64,000 nucleotides of DNA, taken from the NCBI RefSeq assembly GCF_026183695.1, contig NZ_JAPFRD010000012.1:1-64000 (forward strand), given 5' to 3'. Numbering within the stretch: position 1 is the stretch's first letter; each line of letters starts with the position of its first letter. Below, in pieces: positions 28,892-38,261 of the stretch. Source of the stretch: Alteromonas aquimaris. GTDB taxonomy: Bacteria; Pseudomonadota; Gammaproteobacteria; Enterobacterales; Alteromonadaceae. The position numbers were made by a program, and so were the translations under genes. Under the pieces are notes generated by a model, which was not told the DNA's origin, ran no database searches, and saw nothing but the letters and a program-made list of their open reading frames with translations.

Positions 28892-29778
28892 AAGTCGCAG
28901 TATCACTTCTCATTTTTCTCATTCATACACCCTTGCAGATAATTAACCTTGCGTGTTGGGGGTGCCTGATTATTTTTTTTGGCCTGATTAAATTGGCGCT
29001 TCCCATTCCCCCCATACAAAAACTGCTGGCCAATTTAATGCACACTTTTCTATTTGGTTTTGGCACTGTGAGTGTGAGGATGGTTCGCTGGTTCAATGAT
29101 GTCGATGTGCAGATTGATGTGCATGGCGAGTTGTCGAAACAAAACTGGTATCTGATTATGGCCAATCATTTAAGCTGGTTAGACATCATTTTATTGATTG
29201 AGTTTGCCGCTAAGCGAATCCCTGCGCCAAAGTTTTTTCTAAAAAAAGAACTCATCTGGATGCCTTTCGTGGGCCTGGGTGCCTGGGCGTTGGAAATGCC
29301 GTTTATGAGCCGTTACTCGCAGGCATATTTATCAAAGTATCCTCATAAACGTGGACAGGATATTGAGACTACGAAACGTTACTGTCATAAATTCAAAACT
29401 ATGCCTACGACGGTAATTAATTTTGTGGAGGGCACCCGTTTCACCGCTAATAAGCACAAACTTAAAAAGAGTTGCTATCAGCACCTACTTCCCCCTAAAG
29501 CAGGCGGGATTGCTTTTACATTAGCTACGATGGGTGAATTGTTTACTAATATTTTAGATATATCGTTACTCTATCCAGAAAACAAACGCCACCCCATGTA
29601 TGCTATGTTAAGTGGACAAATGAAACGCATAGTCATTGATGTGAATATTATTCCAGTGCCTGAAAAAGCGAACAGCGATTATTTTAGTGATAAGGTGTAT
29701 CGCCAGCAGTTTCAGGAATGGTTGAACGAGTGCTGGGCAATTAAAGATGCCCGCATAGCAAGGATCATGGAGCATTAA
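28888..29778 (+). CDS. PlsC-family acyltransferase (YihG-like), second copy
   Basis: A 296-residue paralogue of the preceding gene, overlapping it by 4 bases (ATGA). Conserved motifs are NHLSWLD near residue 91, MPFMSRYSQAYLSKYPH near 139, and FVEGTRF near 177. The two copies share the KFFLKKEL and LxPKAGG blocks, so they arose by tandem duplication or are ancient co-inherited paralogues with different acyl or acceptor preference (inference). Confidence 0.9.
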   Translation: MKVAVSLLIFLIHTPLQIINLACWGCLIIFFGLIKLALPIPPIQKLLANLMHTFLFGFGTVSVRMVRWFNDVDVQIDVHGELSKQNWYLIMANHLSWLDIILLIEFAAKRIPAPKFFLKKELIWMPFVGLGAWALEMPFMSRYSQAYLSKYPHKRGQDIETTKRYCHKFKTMPTTVINFVEGTRFTANKHKLKKSCYQHLLPPKAGGIAFTLATMGELFTNILDISLLYPENKRHPMYAMLSGQMKRIVIDVNIIPVPEKANSDYFSDKVYRQQFQEWLNECWAIKDARIARIMEH

Positions 29779-29780
29779 AT

Positions 29781-31085
29781 TTGAGTATCGCCTCTTCAGT
29801 AAAAAATGAATTCGTCACTTCTATACAAATGCTACTGCCCTCCATTACCACTGAAGATACGTTGTATAACGTTATTGCAGTCAGCACTATTTTAGCTGTT
29901 GCGTTTATCGTGCTAATGACATGCCGGGTGATTTTGCGACCACAGATAGGTAAGTGGGTAGAACACACGAAAAACACCTGGGATGATGCTTTGTTTGCCC
30001 ACGGCTTTTTCCGTCAGTTAATGCATCTCATACCTGCTGTGATCATTTTTATAAGCACACCTGTCTTGATTGATGACATAGGTATTCTGCAAGGCTTTTT
30101 AATTAAAGCTGCGCAAATTTATATGCTGTTTACTACGCTTCTTGCCTTGTATGCCATTCTTAATACGCTCGAAGATAAATATAACGAGTCTCATCTTTCC
30201 CAACGCGCATCGATTACCGGGTTCATCCAGGTCGCGAAACTGTTTTTAGCGATTATGGTGTTACTGTTTAGCATTTCCCTGATCATTGAAAAAAGCCCGT
30301 TAATTATTGTTTCTGGTTTAACTGCGCTGGCCGCAGTGCTCATACTGGTATTTAAAGATACCATCATGGGGTTCGTAGCTGGTATTCAAATCGCTGCCAA
30401 TCGCATGTTCAATACGGGCGACTGGATTCAAATGGATAAGTTTGGGGTGGACGGGGAGATCATGGAGCTAGGTTTAACCAATGTGAAGGTGCAAAACTGG
30501 GATAAAACGATTTCTACCATCCCCTCCTATTCTCTCGTAAATGAAGCGGTGAAAAATTGGCGCGGCATGCAGCTTTCAGGGGGGCGTCGGATAAAACGCG
30601 CGATTCATATTGATATGCATTCTGTTAAGTTATGTGATCAAGAAATGCTGAAACGTTTTAGTCAAATCCGCTACATTTCAGAATATATTGATGACAAAGT
30701 AAATGAATTAAGGGTTTATCACAAAGATTACTCTATTGATGAATCAGACCTGTTAAATACCCGGAAACTAACTAACATTGGTACGTTTCGCGCGTATATT
30801 GAAGCGTACCTCAACAAGCATCCAAAGATAAATCAGTCACTTACCGTTATGGTCCGTCAATTGCCACCCAATGAAGTCGGTTTACCCTTGGAAATTTATT
30901 GTTTTAGTGCAGAGAAAGCGTGGGTGGAGTATGAAAAAATCCAGGCGAATATATTTGATCACCTGCTTGCTATGATGCCTTTATTTGATTTAAGAGTATT
31001 TCAACGAGACGCCCACCTGATGGCTGTACCCTCATCAAACGTTCAATTAGAGCAGAATATAAAAGCAAAAGGCGAATCCGATTAA
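29781..31085 (+). CDS. mechanosensitive ion channel, MscS family (YbdG-like)
   Basis: A 434-residue MscS-family channel with about five membrane helices, the pore helix and the upper beta domain (VLVFKDTIMGFVAGIQIAANRMFNTGDWIQM near residue 190), and a large cytoplasmic part. The length and the extended C-terminus fit the YbdG/MscM branch, which responds to mild osmotic downshift. The start is TTG with GGAG 8 bases upstream, 2 bases after the acyltransferase stop. A hairpin at the stop ends the operon. Confidence 0.9.
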   Translation: MSIASSVKNEFVTSIQMLLPSITTEDTLYNVIAVSTILAVAFIVLMTCRVILRPQIGKWVEHTKNTWDDALFAHGFFRQLMHLIPAVIIFISTPVLIDDIGILQGFLIKAAQIYMLFTTLLALYAILNTLEDKYNESHLSQRASITGFIQVAKLFLAIMVLLFSISLIIEKSPLIIVSGLTALAAVLILVFKDTIMGFVAGIQIAANRMFNTGDWIQMDKFGVDGEIMELGLTNVKVQNWDKTISTIPSYSLVNEAVKNWRGMQLSGGRRIKRAIHIDMHSVKLCDQEMLKRFSQIRYISEYIDDKVNELRVYHKDYSIDESDLLNTRKLTNIGTFRAYIEAYLNKHPKINQSLTVMVRQLPPNEVGLPLEIYCFSAEKAWVEYEKIQANIFDHLLAMMPLFDLRVFQRDAHLMAVPSSNVQLEQNIKAKGESD

Positions 31086-31094
31086 AGATTCGCC
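31071..31094 (+). terminator. hairpin at the end of the MscS gene
   Basis: GGCGAATC, an 8-base loop, GATTCGCC, perfect 8-base arms overlapping the MscS stop codon. There is no T-run, so termination strength is doubtful. Confidence 0.45.
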
Positions 31095-31127
31095 ACTATG
31101 TACAATGAGATGTTGGCTAAGTATATG

Positions 31128-31319
31128 TTACGCCAATGCATAGCCCATTAAAAGACAAATAACTAAGCCCGAAACTCCAAAAAATCCGTACTCGATTTTT
31201 TCTTGCATGCCATGAGCGCCACTTTTAGAGCTCATCATGCCCATAATGATGCTGCTTAATCCTAAAACAAATGCAATCAGACCCAGACCAAAACCAATTG
31301 CGCTAAACCATTCGTTCAT
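31128..31319 (-). CDS. small two-span membrane protein
   Basis: A 63-residue protein with two hydrophobic helices (about 6-29 and 46-62) joined by a polar loop (MSSKSGAHGMQEKIEYG). AGAGG lies 8 bases before the ATG, which supports expression. It is convergent with the MscS gene. I recognise no family and no function can be given. Confidence 0.7.
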   Translation of the reverse strand: MNEWFSAIGFGLGLIAFVLGLSSIIMGMMSSKSGAHGMQEKIEYGFFGVSGLVICLLMGYALA

Positions 31320-31653
31320 CGTTAAACCTCTAAGTACGGCAGAAATAAAAGTGGGAAAATACCCAACATTTAGTTGTCTTTAACACTACCGAAAAACTAT
31401 AGCACATTCGACGGTAGCCAAATTTTTTGCGGCGGTATTATGCATGAATTATCGCTCGAAAGGTACATTTAACATGCAAATAGTAGAGTGGTTGAATTTG
31501 CCACTTAATTTGACAGCCACTAAAATTTAGTATTATCCACCAAAATCATCCACCCCAACTCATCCAACAGACTGAAATATAAAGAAAATAATTTTGGCTT
31601 ATCAATTGCTAATATTTTGACATCATTAAGTTTTGATTATTAGGGAATATCAG
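31320..31653. other. spacer upstream of the DUF2884 gene
   Basis: 334 bases, AT-rich, between divergent genes. An 18-codon frame near 31474 is too short to support. No repeat or RNA recognised. Confidence 0.35.
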
Positions 31654-32430
31654 ATGAAAACGCTTATCGCTTTAACCACATCCGCTGCTATCTTGTCCGC
31701 TCCCGTTTTTGCTCATCGCTCAGATTCAGATTGCGATGTCAGCTTGGATGGTAATCTTCGCTACCACCAAGGGGTGTTAGAAATTGAATCAGATAACGGC
31801 ACAACCTTCACCATAAACCAGGCTCATGAGCTTTATGTAGAAAGTAAAAAGCTTGAGTTAAACGCAACTCAGCAGCGAGCGGTAAGTGATTACTATGAAA
31901 ATATCAGTGATGCCATCCCGATGACAGTGACCATCGCAATGGAAGGGTTGCAATTAGCCAGCAGTGCAGTTTCAGAAGTATTCGCAGAGCTGTTGGGCGA
32001 CAATGATATTGTGCGTGACTTTGATGAACTATTTACTGAATTAAGCAGTGAAATAAATACGCGGTTCTACGACGAAAACGGGGGTTATCGCGTAGATACC
32101 CGCGAATTCAACGACGATGATTGGATGAGCTCTACCTGGGAAGACCGATTTGAAGAAAGGGTAGAATCTTTGGTGGAGCAGTCTATCGGTCGTATCATGA
32201 TTGCGGTAGGTAAAGAAATGGTGTGGGAAGGAGGCGACATTGACGCTTTTGCGGACAAGATGGAACGTTTCGGTGAAAACATTGAGAATAAAGTTGAGCA
32301 TCAAGCCGAAGCACTTGAAGATAAAGCGGAGGAATTATGCCATATACTGAAGAAGGCAGATAATGCTGAGGATAGGTTGCAATCATCAATAGGCGAACTT
32401 GCGTCCTTAAATGTGCTGGAAATCGATTAG
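31654..32430 (+). CDS. DUF2884 family (YggN-like) periplasmic protein
   Basis: A 258-residue exported protein: signal peptide cleaved after VFA (about residue 20), one Cys near 27 and one near the C-terminus (ELCHIL). The CDVSLDGNLRYHQGVLEIES start and the acidic helical rest match DUF2884, the family of E. coli YggN, function unknown. The ATG at 31654 has AGGG 8 bases upstream and begins the signal peptide directly, unlike the earlier start at 31633. Confidence 0.85.
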   Translation: MKTLIALTTSAAILSAPVFAHRSDSDCDVSLDGNLRYHQGVLEIESDNGTTFTINQAHELYVESKKLELNATQQRAVSDYYENISDAIPMTVTIAMEGLQLASSAVSEVFAELLGDNDIVRDFDELFTELSSEINTRFYDENGGYRVDTREFNDDDWMSSTWEDRFEERVESLVEQSIGRIMIAVGKEMVWEGGDIDAFADKMERFGENIENKVEHQAEALEDKAEELCHILKKADNAEDRLQSSIGELASLNVLEID

Positions 32431-32799
32431 TGACACAAGTAATGCGCTGCAGTGTATGACAATCCGTCCAGGGGGCTGTTCAGCGCAGCTAGTTTTTCCG
32501 TCTGCTAAGACAACTGGCTAAAGCCAGGACGGCGCTATCATTAGCCATCGTATAATCGCAATGGCTAATGATGAAAGGCTATTTAAACAAAAGAAGTGAA
32601 AAGTTTAGACCTGAATGACACATTCAGATTACGCCTGGCGTGAATTGTTTTTTACATTGTGTTTCCGTTAGAGAAAAGTTTCCTTTCCACCCTCCCCCCC
32701 GCCGTAAGATAACCTGGTAGCCTCAATTCATTCTGAGCTTTTTAATCCCACAATTTCAGTTATGCTTGTGCTTATTCACCATGTTTTCAGGTAGATGGA
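32431..32799. other. spacer with a stem-loop
   Basis: 369 bases between two codirectional genes. It contains an inverted repeat, TCATTAGCCAT at 32538-32548 and ATGGCTAATGA at 32561-32571 with a 12-base loop. The hairpin has no T-run. Nothing else is recognised. Confidence 0.45.
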
Positions 32800-33609
32800 A
32801 TGCAACGTAATATTACCCTCTGTGGCTGTGGCTGGCTTGGCAATTATTTATTGCCGGTTCTTGCTGATGATTTTCAGGTGTTAGGCACTACCAGGAGTCC
32901 TCATCGGGCGGAACAAATCAAAAAAAATGGTGGTGCGGTCTACTTATTTGAACTGGGCGATAATCCCAGCGAACTATGTCAGCAAAGCGAAAATGCCACT
33001 GTGATATTAAATATTCCACCAGGTCGTCATCATCAGGAATTCAATACATATTCGCAGCAAATGTGTTCATTAATTGACGCTTTCATGGCACACCATGCGC
33101 GCCACCTTATTTTTATTAGTACGACGTCTGTATATGGTGAGAAAGAGCGCATCGTCACCGAAAATTCGGAGCTGATACCGCAAACAGGATCTGCCAAGTC
33201 GCACTGCACTATCGAGGCGTATGCAAAACAGCGTGCGGGTGATGCTGCCACCATAGTCCGACTTGCTGGCTTAGTTGGCCCTGATCGTCATCCGGTCACC
33301 TCCCTTTCAGGTAAGCAGCTTTCCCAAGCTAATCGAGTGGTGAATCTGGTGCATATTCATGATGTTGTGATTGCATTGAAAAGGGTCGTCGAACAGGGTG
33401 CAGCGTCAAAGACCCTTCACCTATGTAGCCTGGTTCATCCAACCCGAAAAGATTACTACACACAATGCGCGATGAAGATGGCACTGCCATTACCTATCTT
33501 CGATGAAGACCAAAAAGAGGTAAAAGGAAAGCAGATAGATGCCTCTGCTAGCTGGGAGTATTTGGGGCTGACGCCAAAATACGCCAGCCCGTTTGATATG
33601 ATAATTTAA
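32800..33609 (+). CDS. NAD(P)-binding sugar-epimerase-like protein (YeeZ-like)
   Basis: A 269-residue extended short-chain dehydrogenase-type protein. The N-terminal Rossmann motif reads CGCGWLGNYLL (residues 7-17), a variant of GxxGxxG typical of the YeeZ group; ISTTSVYGE near 105 resembles the epimerase active region, but the usual YxxxK is seen only as AYAKQR. Substrate unknown. It ends 4 bases inside the convergent transporter gene. Confidence 0.8.
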   Translation: MQRNITLCGCGWLGNYLLPVLADDFQVLGTTRSPHRAEQIKKNGGAVYLFELGDNPSELCQQSENATVILNIPPGRHHQEFNTYSQQMCSLIDAFMAHHARHLIFISTTSVYGEKERIVTENSELIPQTGSAKSHCTIEAYAKQRAGDAATIVRLAGLVGPDRHPVTSLSGKQLSQANRVVNLVHIHDVVIALKRVVEQGAASKTLHLCSLVHPTRKDYYTQCAMKMALPLPIFDEDQKEVKGKQIDASASWEYLGLTPKYASPFDMII

Positions 33610-35027
33610 CCGAACAGGCTTACACCGAAATACTTAAGCGCAACCGTATTCACAAAAATTACGAACAATATGACAGGAATAAAGGTTCCTACAGATATGT
33701 CTACATACTTTTCAAAAAAGCTCCCTTTATAGTGGGGAGCCCCCTCGTCTAATGCTTCATTAAAGTTGTGCTTTTTCCATCGATAGATAACAAAAATACA
33801 AATTAATAAACCATTAAGCGGGAGAATAGTTTCATAAAACACATCAAATACAATATCGAAGAACGATTTCTGAGTCCCTGCGTAACTCGTAAATGAGGTA
33901 AAGAAATCGTTATATCCAAACGACATCGCGCACATGCACGCCAACACGATTAACAACACACCAAGGATCATCAAAGCAGGTTTACGGTTCACATCTTTTT
34001 CGCTCATTAAGGCAGCGACGGGCACTTCAAAAATTGACACCAATGATGTTATGGCAGCAAAAAATACCAGTAAGAAAAAGATCCCTGCTACTATCGATGC
34101 GCCCATATAACCAATAGTCGCTTGCAAGGCGAGGAAGATTTTTGGCAAAAACGTAAAGATCATGCCAATGGATGATTCGCTTAGCTGAGACGGGTCGGTC
34201 TGCGGATTGAAGGAAAATATTGCTGGCAGGATCATTAGTCCTGCGGTAAACGCTACCGCAGTGTCGGTAATTGCAACCAACTTCGCGGAACCCGGTACGT
34301 CAGAGCGGTTATCGATATAGCTACCGTAGGTAATCATGATCCCCATGCCCAGCGATAACGAGAAAAACGCCTGAGAAAGTGCACCATTGACCACTTCGGC
34401 AGTGATTTTAGAAAAGTCTGGGATTAAATAGAACTTTACACCTGCCATTGCATTGTCCTGGGTAAGAACGAAAATGACAAGTAACAGCAACATTAGAAAC
34501 AAGGAAGGCATAAGCAACTTTGCGGCCTTTTCGATTCCTTCTTTTACTCCCCCTTGTAAGATAAGGTACACAATGCCAATTACTGCAGCCATATAACCAA
34601 AAATCGATGGGCTATTAATAAATTGTCCAAACATTTCTGGATTAGCGAGGGCGTCAAGATTACCCATAAAGACTTCGGCAAGATAACCCAGGATCCAGAT
34701 CGTGATCACCATATAAAATACAGCAATCATAAACGGTGTAATGATGGAGAGCCAACCTGCAAGCTTCCATCCCGTCGAATTACCTCCCAATATCCGGTAA
34801 GCTCCCAATGGGTCTTTTTTTGCTTTTCGTCCTACTGACATTTCTGCCAGCATTACGGGTAGACATATTGCAAAGACAAAAATGGCATACATCAATAAGA
34901 ACGCACCGCCGCCATTTTTCGCTGCACCGACTGGAAATCCTACCAGATTTCCTATTCCTACGGCAGAGCCCGCTGCCGCCAAAATGAATCCAATGCGCGA
35001 TCCGAACTGTTCTCTCGCCCCGCTCAT
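33606..35027 (-). CDS. sodium-dependent transporter, NSS/SNF family
   Basis: A 473-residue inner-membrane symporter with about 11-12 helices. The first helix carries the NSS signature GFILAAAGSAVGIGNLVGFP (residues 13-32) that lines the sodium and substrate sites. Members move amino acids or related amines with Na+; the substrate cannot be inferred here. Fits a marine, sodium-coupled lifestyle. Standalone gene. Confidence 0.93.
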   Translation of the reverse strand: MSGAREQFGSRIGFILAAAGSAVGIGNLVGFPVGAAKNGGGAFLLMYAIFVFAICLPVMLAEMSVGRKAKKDPLGAYRILGGNSTGWKLAGWLSIITPFMIAVFYMVITIWILGYLAEVFMGNLDALANPEMFGQFINSPSIFGYMAAVIGIVYLILQGGVKEGIEKAAKLLMPSLFLMLLLLVIFVLTQDNAMAGVKFYLIPDFSKITAEVVNGALSQAFFSLSLGMGIMITYGSYIDNRSDVPGSAKLVAITDTAVAFTAGLMILPAIFSFNPQTDPSQLSESSIGMIFTFLPKIFLALQATIGYMGASIVAGIFFLLVFFAAITSLVSIFEVPVAALMSEKDVNRKPALMILGVLLIVLACMCAMSFGYNDFFTSFTSYAGTQKSFFDIVFDVFYETILPLNGLLICIFVIYRWKKHNFNEALDEGAPHYKGSFFEKYVDISVGTFIPVILFVIFVNTVALKYFGVSLFG

Positions 35028-35227
35028 ACCCTAAATTCCTCTTAAACTTATTATTGTTAACTTGTTGTCCTGATGATTCTGTATTTCTATTTATATAAGG
35101 TGAATGGTGTGTAGATGAGTGATATCACACTTTTAAACCCCATCAGGCTTCGGCATGTTAACAGTAGTGAAATCAAAAGTCTTGAGGTTCAATACAAGTT
35201 ATTTAGGCCTTTAAGGTGGTCAGAGCT

Positions 35228-35953
35228 TTACCAATTTATTGTCTCGCCTTGCCAGTCGACAAAGCGGCAGTGAGGGGGAGCATGTAAATTGGACGTTATA
35301 GATAATAGTTGTCTAACTGCGAAGGCAGGGTCGAATAAATTTTCCGCCTTAACATTAGTCTGGAAAGGTTTGGACAGTCCTGTATCCACCGTGCCGGGTT
35401 GATAGCATACCAGCACTGGGTCTTTTAGACGCCGGGCATATTCAATGCTGGCTGTTTTTACTAGCTGATTTAAAGCTGCTTTAGAGGCGCGATACCCATA
35501 CCACCCGCCTAATTGATTATCTGCAATACTGCCTACTCTGGCGCTTACACAGGTAATAATGGGGCGTTCAGATATGACAATCTCAATCAAATGCTTTAAC
35601 CAAAGTGCGGGGAGAATGGCGTTGACAGCAAAATAATTGGCTAATTGTTCAACATGAATCTCTTCTAATTTTTTTTCCGGGGCAACCTTATCGTTATGTA
35701 ACAGCCCAACGGTACAAAACACACGCTTCGCGCGCATTCCCCGTTTTTTCATAGCGCTTATCAGCTGAGCTATTGCTATTTCATCTGCAGTATCCAATTC
35801 TTTTTTAATAACATTTTCGGGCCACACAATATTAGCGTCGAATGCGCGTGACACTGCAATTAACGGTGTGCCATGCTCTTGTTCCGCAAGTATTTTAACG
35901 AGTATACGTCCAATCCCACCATTCGCTCCGATTACCAGATTGACTGTTTGCAT
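35228..35953 (-). CDS. short-chain dehydrogenase/reductase
   Basis: A 241-residue classical SDR. The cofactor motif is GANGGIGRIL near residue 9, the Ser of the catalytic triad lies in TCVSARVG near 137, and YGYRASKAALNQ near 153 holds the Tyr and Lys. It resembles the CsgA-type C-factor group. The ATG at 35953 (MQTVNLVIG) has AGGCGG upstream and begins right at the first strand; the frame from 35983 is longer but less likely. Substrate unknown. Confidence 0.88.
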   Translation of the reverse strand: MQTVNLVIGANGGIGRILVKILAEQEHGTPLIAVSRAFDANIVWPENVIKKELDTADEIAIAQLISAMKKRGMRAKRVFCTVGLLHNDKVAPEKKLEEIHVEQLANYFAVNAILPALWLKHLIEIVISERPIITCVSARVGSIADNQLGGWYGYRASKAALNQLVKTASIEYARRLKDPVLVCYQPGTVDTGLSKPFQTNVKAENLFDPAFAVRQLLSITSNLHAPPHCRFVDWQGETINW

Positions 35954-35989
35954 GAATGATCCGCCTAAAGATCTTTGTGGCATAACTTA

Positions 35990-36175
35990 TACCAAACCCC
36001 ATTGATGTTTGATCAACTCAGATATAGAGGCAGATATCTAGTCAAGGGGCTTTGGTGAAAAGTGAAATGAGGCGAGAGCATTTCGTGCCAAGGTAGCGCG
36101 GAATGCATATCCGCCTCTCTCCCCCATTGTACGCGGCTTTTTTACTATTGAGCAGCACCAATTGCGTTCAATTTA
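35990..36175. repeat. dispersed intergenic repeat, copy B
   Basis: Second copy of the element at 6945-7140, same orientation, clearly diverged. Shared blocks include ATTGATGT, CAGATATC/GGATATC, TCAAGG, the complementary ATATCCGCCTC (36108-36118), GTACGCGG/GGGCGCGG and GAG(T/C)(G/A)GCACCA. It fills most of the spacer between the SDR gene and msrA; nothing else is seen in 35954-36345. Confidence 0.65.
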
Positions 36176-36345
36176 GCTCATTGAAACTTTCACACAATTG
36201 GCTTATCTAAAGTGCAGAACATCACGCGCTGAGTGAGCAAACCCCAGGGCGGATTGGTATCACGCTTTAAAAGTTTAACAGGATGCCTTGAACTTATCCT
36301 GATTAGCACCCACAGTGATATTTTAAATTAACGATTAAGATATAT

Positions 36346-36873
36346 ATGCAAACGATTACCTTAGGTGGTGGCTGCTTCTGGTGCATTGAATCAGCCTTTA
36401 ATAAAGTTGAAGGCGTAGTAAAAGCCGAATCCGGTTATTCAAACGGGTCCAAACCTTCGCCGACATACGAGGAAGTGTGTAGCGGTTCGACAGGTCACGC
36501 TGAAGTGGTTCAAGTCTCGTTTGACCCGGAAAGATTATCACTTCGTGAAGTATTAGAAATTTTTTTCGCATTACATGACCCCACTCAGTTAAATCGACAG
36601 GGCAACGATATTGGCACTCAATATCGCTCAGGCATTTATTATCATTCGCCAGAGCAGAAAGATGCCGCAGAGCAAATCATTAAAGAAATGGTAGAGGACG
36701 AGACGTGGTCAACTCCAATTGTCACAGAGGTAGAAGAAGTAAGTAATTACTACCCTGCTGAAACTTACCATCAAGGATATTTCGAAAGCAACCCGCAAAA
36801 TCAGTACTGCGCTATGGTAGTGGGGCCTAAGCTGGCTAAGTTTAAAAAAACGTTTGCCAGCAAGTTAAAATAA
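36346..36873 (+). CDS. msrA: peptide-methionine (S)-S-oxide reductase
   Basis: A 175-residue MsrA that repairs methionine S-sulfoxide in proteins. The catalytic GGCFWC is at residues 8-13 (nucleophile Cys10) and the substrate pocket motif YHQGYFE lies near 145. The length is that of the compact form without an MsrB fusion. Monocistronic and followed by a palindromic element that can also act as terminator. Confidence 0.96.
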   Translation: MQTITLGGGCFWCIESAFNKVEGVVKAESGYSNGSKPSPTYEEVCSGSTGHAEVVQVSFDPERLSLREVLEIFFALHDPTQLNRQGNDIGTQYRSGIYYHSPEQKDAAEQIIKEMVEDETWSTPIVTEVEEVSNYYPAETYHQGYFESNPQNQYCAMVVGPKLAKFKKTFASKLK

Positions 36874-36888
36874 GCTTGGAAATGGCAG

Positions 36889-36937
36889 AAAAAGGGGTCG
36901 GAGTCATTTATTAGCTAAATGACTCCGACCCCTTTTT
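36889..36937. repeat. perfect REP-like palindrome
   Basis: Two exactly complementary 22-base arms, 36889-36910 and 36916-36937, with a 5-base loop (TTAGC). The core GGGGTCGGAGTCATTTA is of the type seen around REP-associated transposase (RAYT) elements in marine gammaproteobacteria. It lies between convergent ends of msrA and the next gene and, ending in T-runs both ways, can terminate both. A diverged half copy is at 25259. Confidence 0.75.
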
Positions 36938-36958
36938 ACTTTTTACTTCTTATCTCTT

Positions 36959-38104
36959 TTATTTGAACCAGCCTGGGTTAAGGGGGATAGAGAACAATAA
37001 AGGTGCATTAGCTTTGTAGTGCGCTTCCATAGCGGGGCATTTTATATTTTTCAGATAATTTTTTTTCCATGGATCGTTAATCATCCATAGTTGATTACCC
37101 AGTACTGCCAACCCCTCTATCGACGCGTTATCCATTACGTCATTCTTATTACAGTTATCAGACACCCCATCGTTGGGTGCAGTAAAATAGAGTGGTATTT
37201 TTTTGGTAGTTAATTGCTTATCGATATTAATGATCCACAATTCGTCGTCATTACGCGCCACAGCCAATAAAAAACGTCGTTTCGAAACAGGGTCGATATA
37301 AAACTCCAGCCCATTTATGGGGTGATTACCACTTACAAATGTGGGTACAGGCAAATTAGCATCCTTGACCACCGCAAAATCCTTCGAAGACCAGAAATCT
37401 TTATCCATCTTCATCGTGAAGATGCGAGGATTGCCCGCCTTATCTTTTTCAAGCGCCAGATAAAGTTGTTTTTCGGGCGAAATCGCCATTCCTTCTATGC
37501 CATCGTTAGGGAAGTCGCCTACCTCTAATTTGGCAGGGAATTGAATAGGCCTCGCATGGGTTAGCTCAATTTGGCCGTCATCCTGTCTTTCTAATCTGAC
37601 CAGTAAAGTAGGGTAATCTGTTGAACCCGTTTTTTCATAGCGCTGCTGACACTTCGGCGACAGTGCGCCGGTACGCGTGGCATCTTCAGTTACGGTATAG
37701 AACACGTTAGCATCCGTGGGATCGACAATCAGCGCTTCGTAATCAGGTTCGTCCATTAAATAATTAGCAAAACACCCTCTCCTAACGTGATAACCGGTAT
37801 TAAACACCGCCCCTTTTGCCGTAAGTTGTGCCGCCATAGGATCGATAATGTGAAGTCTGCGGCGCTGCTCTGGCAATGCGCTGCCATCAGAAATGGTCAC
37901 CAACTTTCCATTCCAGCTCACTAAGCCGGAAGGCTGAGGGTCACGCATAATTGTGCCGTCTGCTTCCATGAGCCATCTACCATTGACTTGCACCGATGGG
38001 GGAATATCTGTCACCGTGTGGTCTTTTGCGTCAGTATCTTGTGGTTCCGCACAGCTTTGGCAGCTGAGAAAAAGCAGTGCCATTCCCCATACTCGTAAAT
38101 TCAT
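36959..38104 (-). CDS. exported beta-propeller-like protein of unknown function
   Basis: A 381-residue protein with a hydrophobic leader (residues 6-14) followed by Cys15 and Cys18; FLSC could be a lipobox but is atypical. The body has recurring WxxxLVTISDG, DGIEGMAISPEKQLYLALEKD and ASIEGLAVLGNQLWMIND segments, the layout of beta-propeller proteins and of the esterase-like/phytase-like group. No catalytic residues can be named. Convergent with msrA, divergent from the PhoD-like gene. Confidence 0.6.
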   Translation of the reverse strand: MNLRVWGMALLFLSCQSCAEPQDTDAKDHTVTDIPPSVQVNGRWLMEADGTIMRDPQPSGLVSWNGKLVTISDGSALPEQRRRLHIIDPMAAQLTAKGAVFNTGYHVRRGCFANYLMDEPDYEALIVDPTDANVFYTVTEDATRTGALSPKCQQRYEKTGSTDYPTLLVRLERQDDGQIELTHARPIQFPAKLEVGDFPNDGIEGMAISPEKQLYLALEKDKAGNPRIFTMKMDKDFWSSKDFAVVKDANLPVPTFVSGNHPINGLEFYIDPVSKRRFLLAVARNDDELWIINIDKQLTTKKIPLYFTAPNDGVSDNCNKNDVMDNASIEGLAVLGNQLWMINDPWKKNYLKNIKCPAMEAHYKANAPLLFSIPLNPGWFK

Positions 38105-38261
38105 TCGACCTTCCTTTTAATCACGTTAGAATAATCTCCCATTCAATGGCTGCTAGCTAGTGCACCAAGCTATCACACAATTTACAATTGTTTACCGTTT
38201 CGTAACAGGCAGACATTGTCATCATCAATACATTTAACTTATAGTTTTGCTCATTTGAAAA

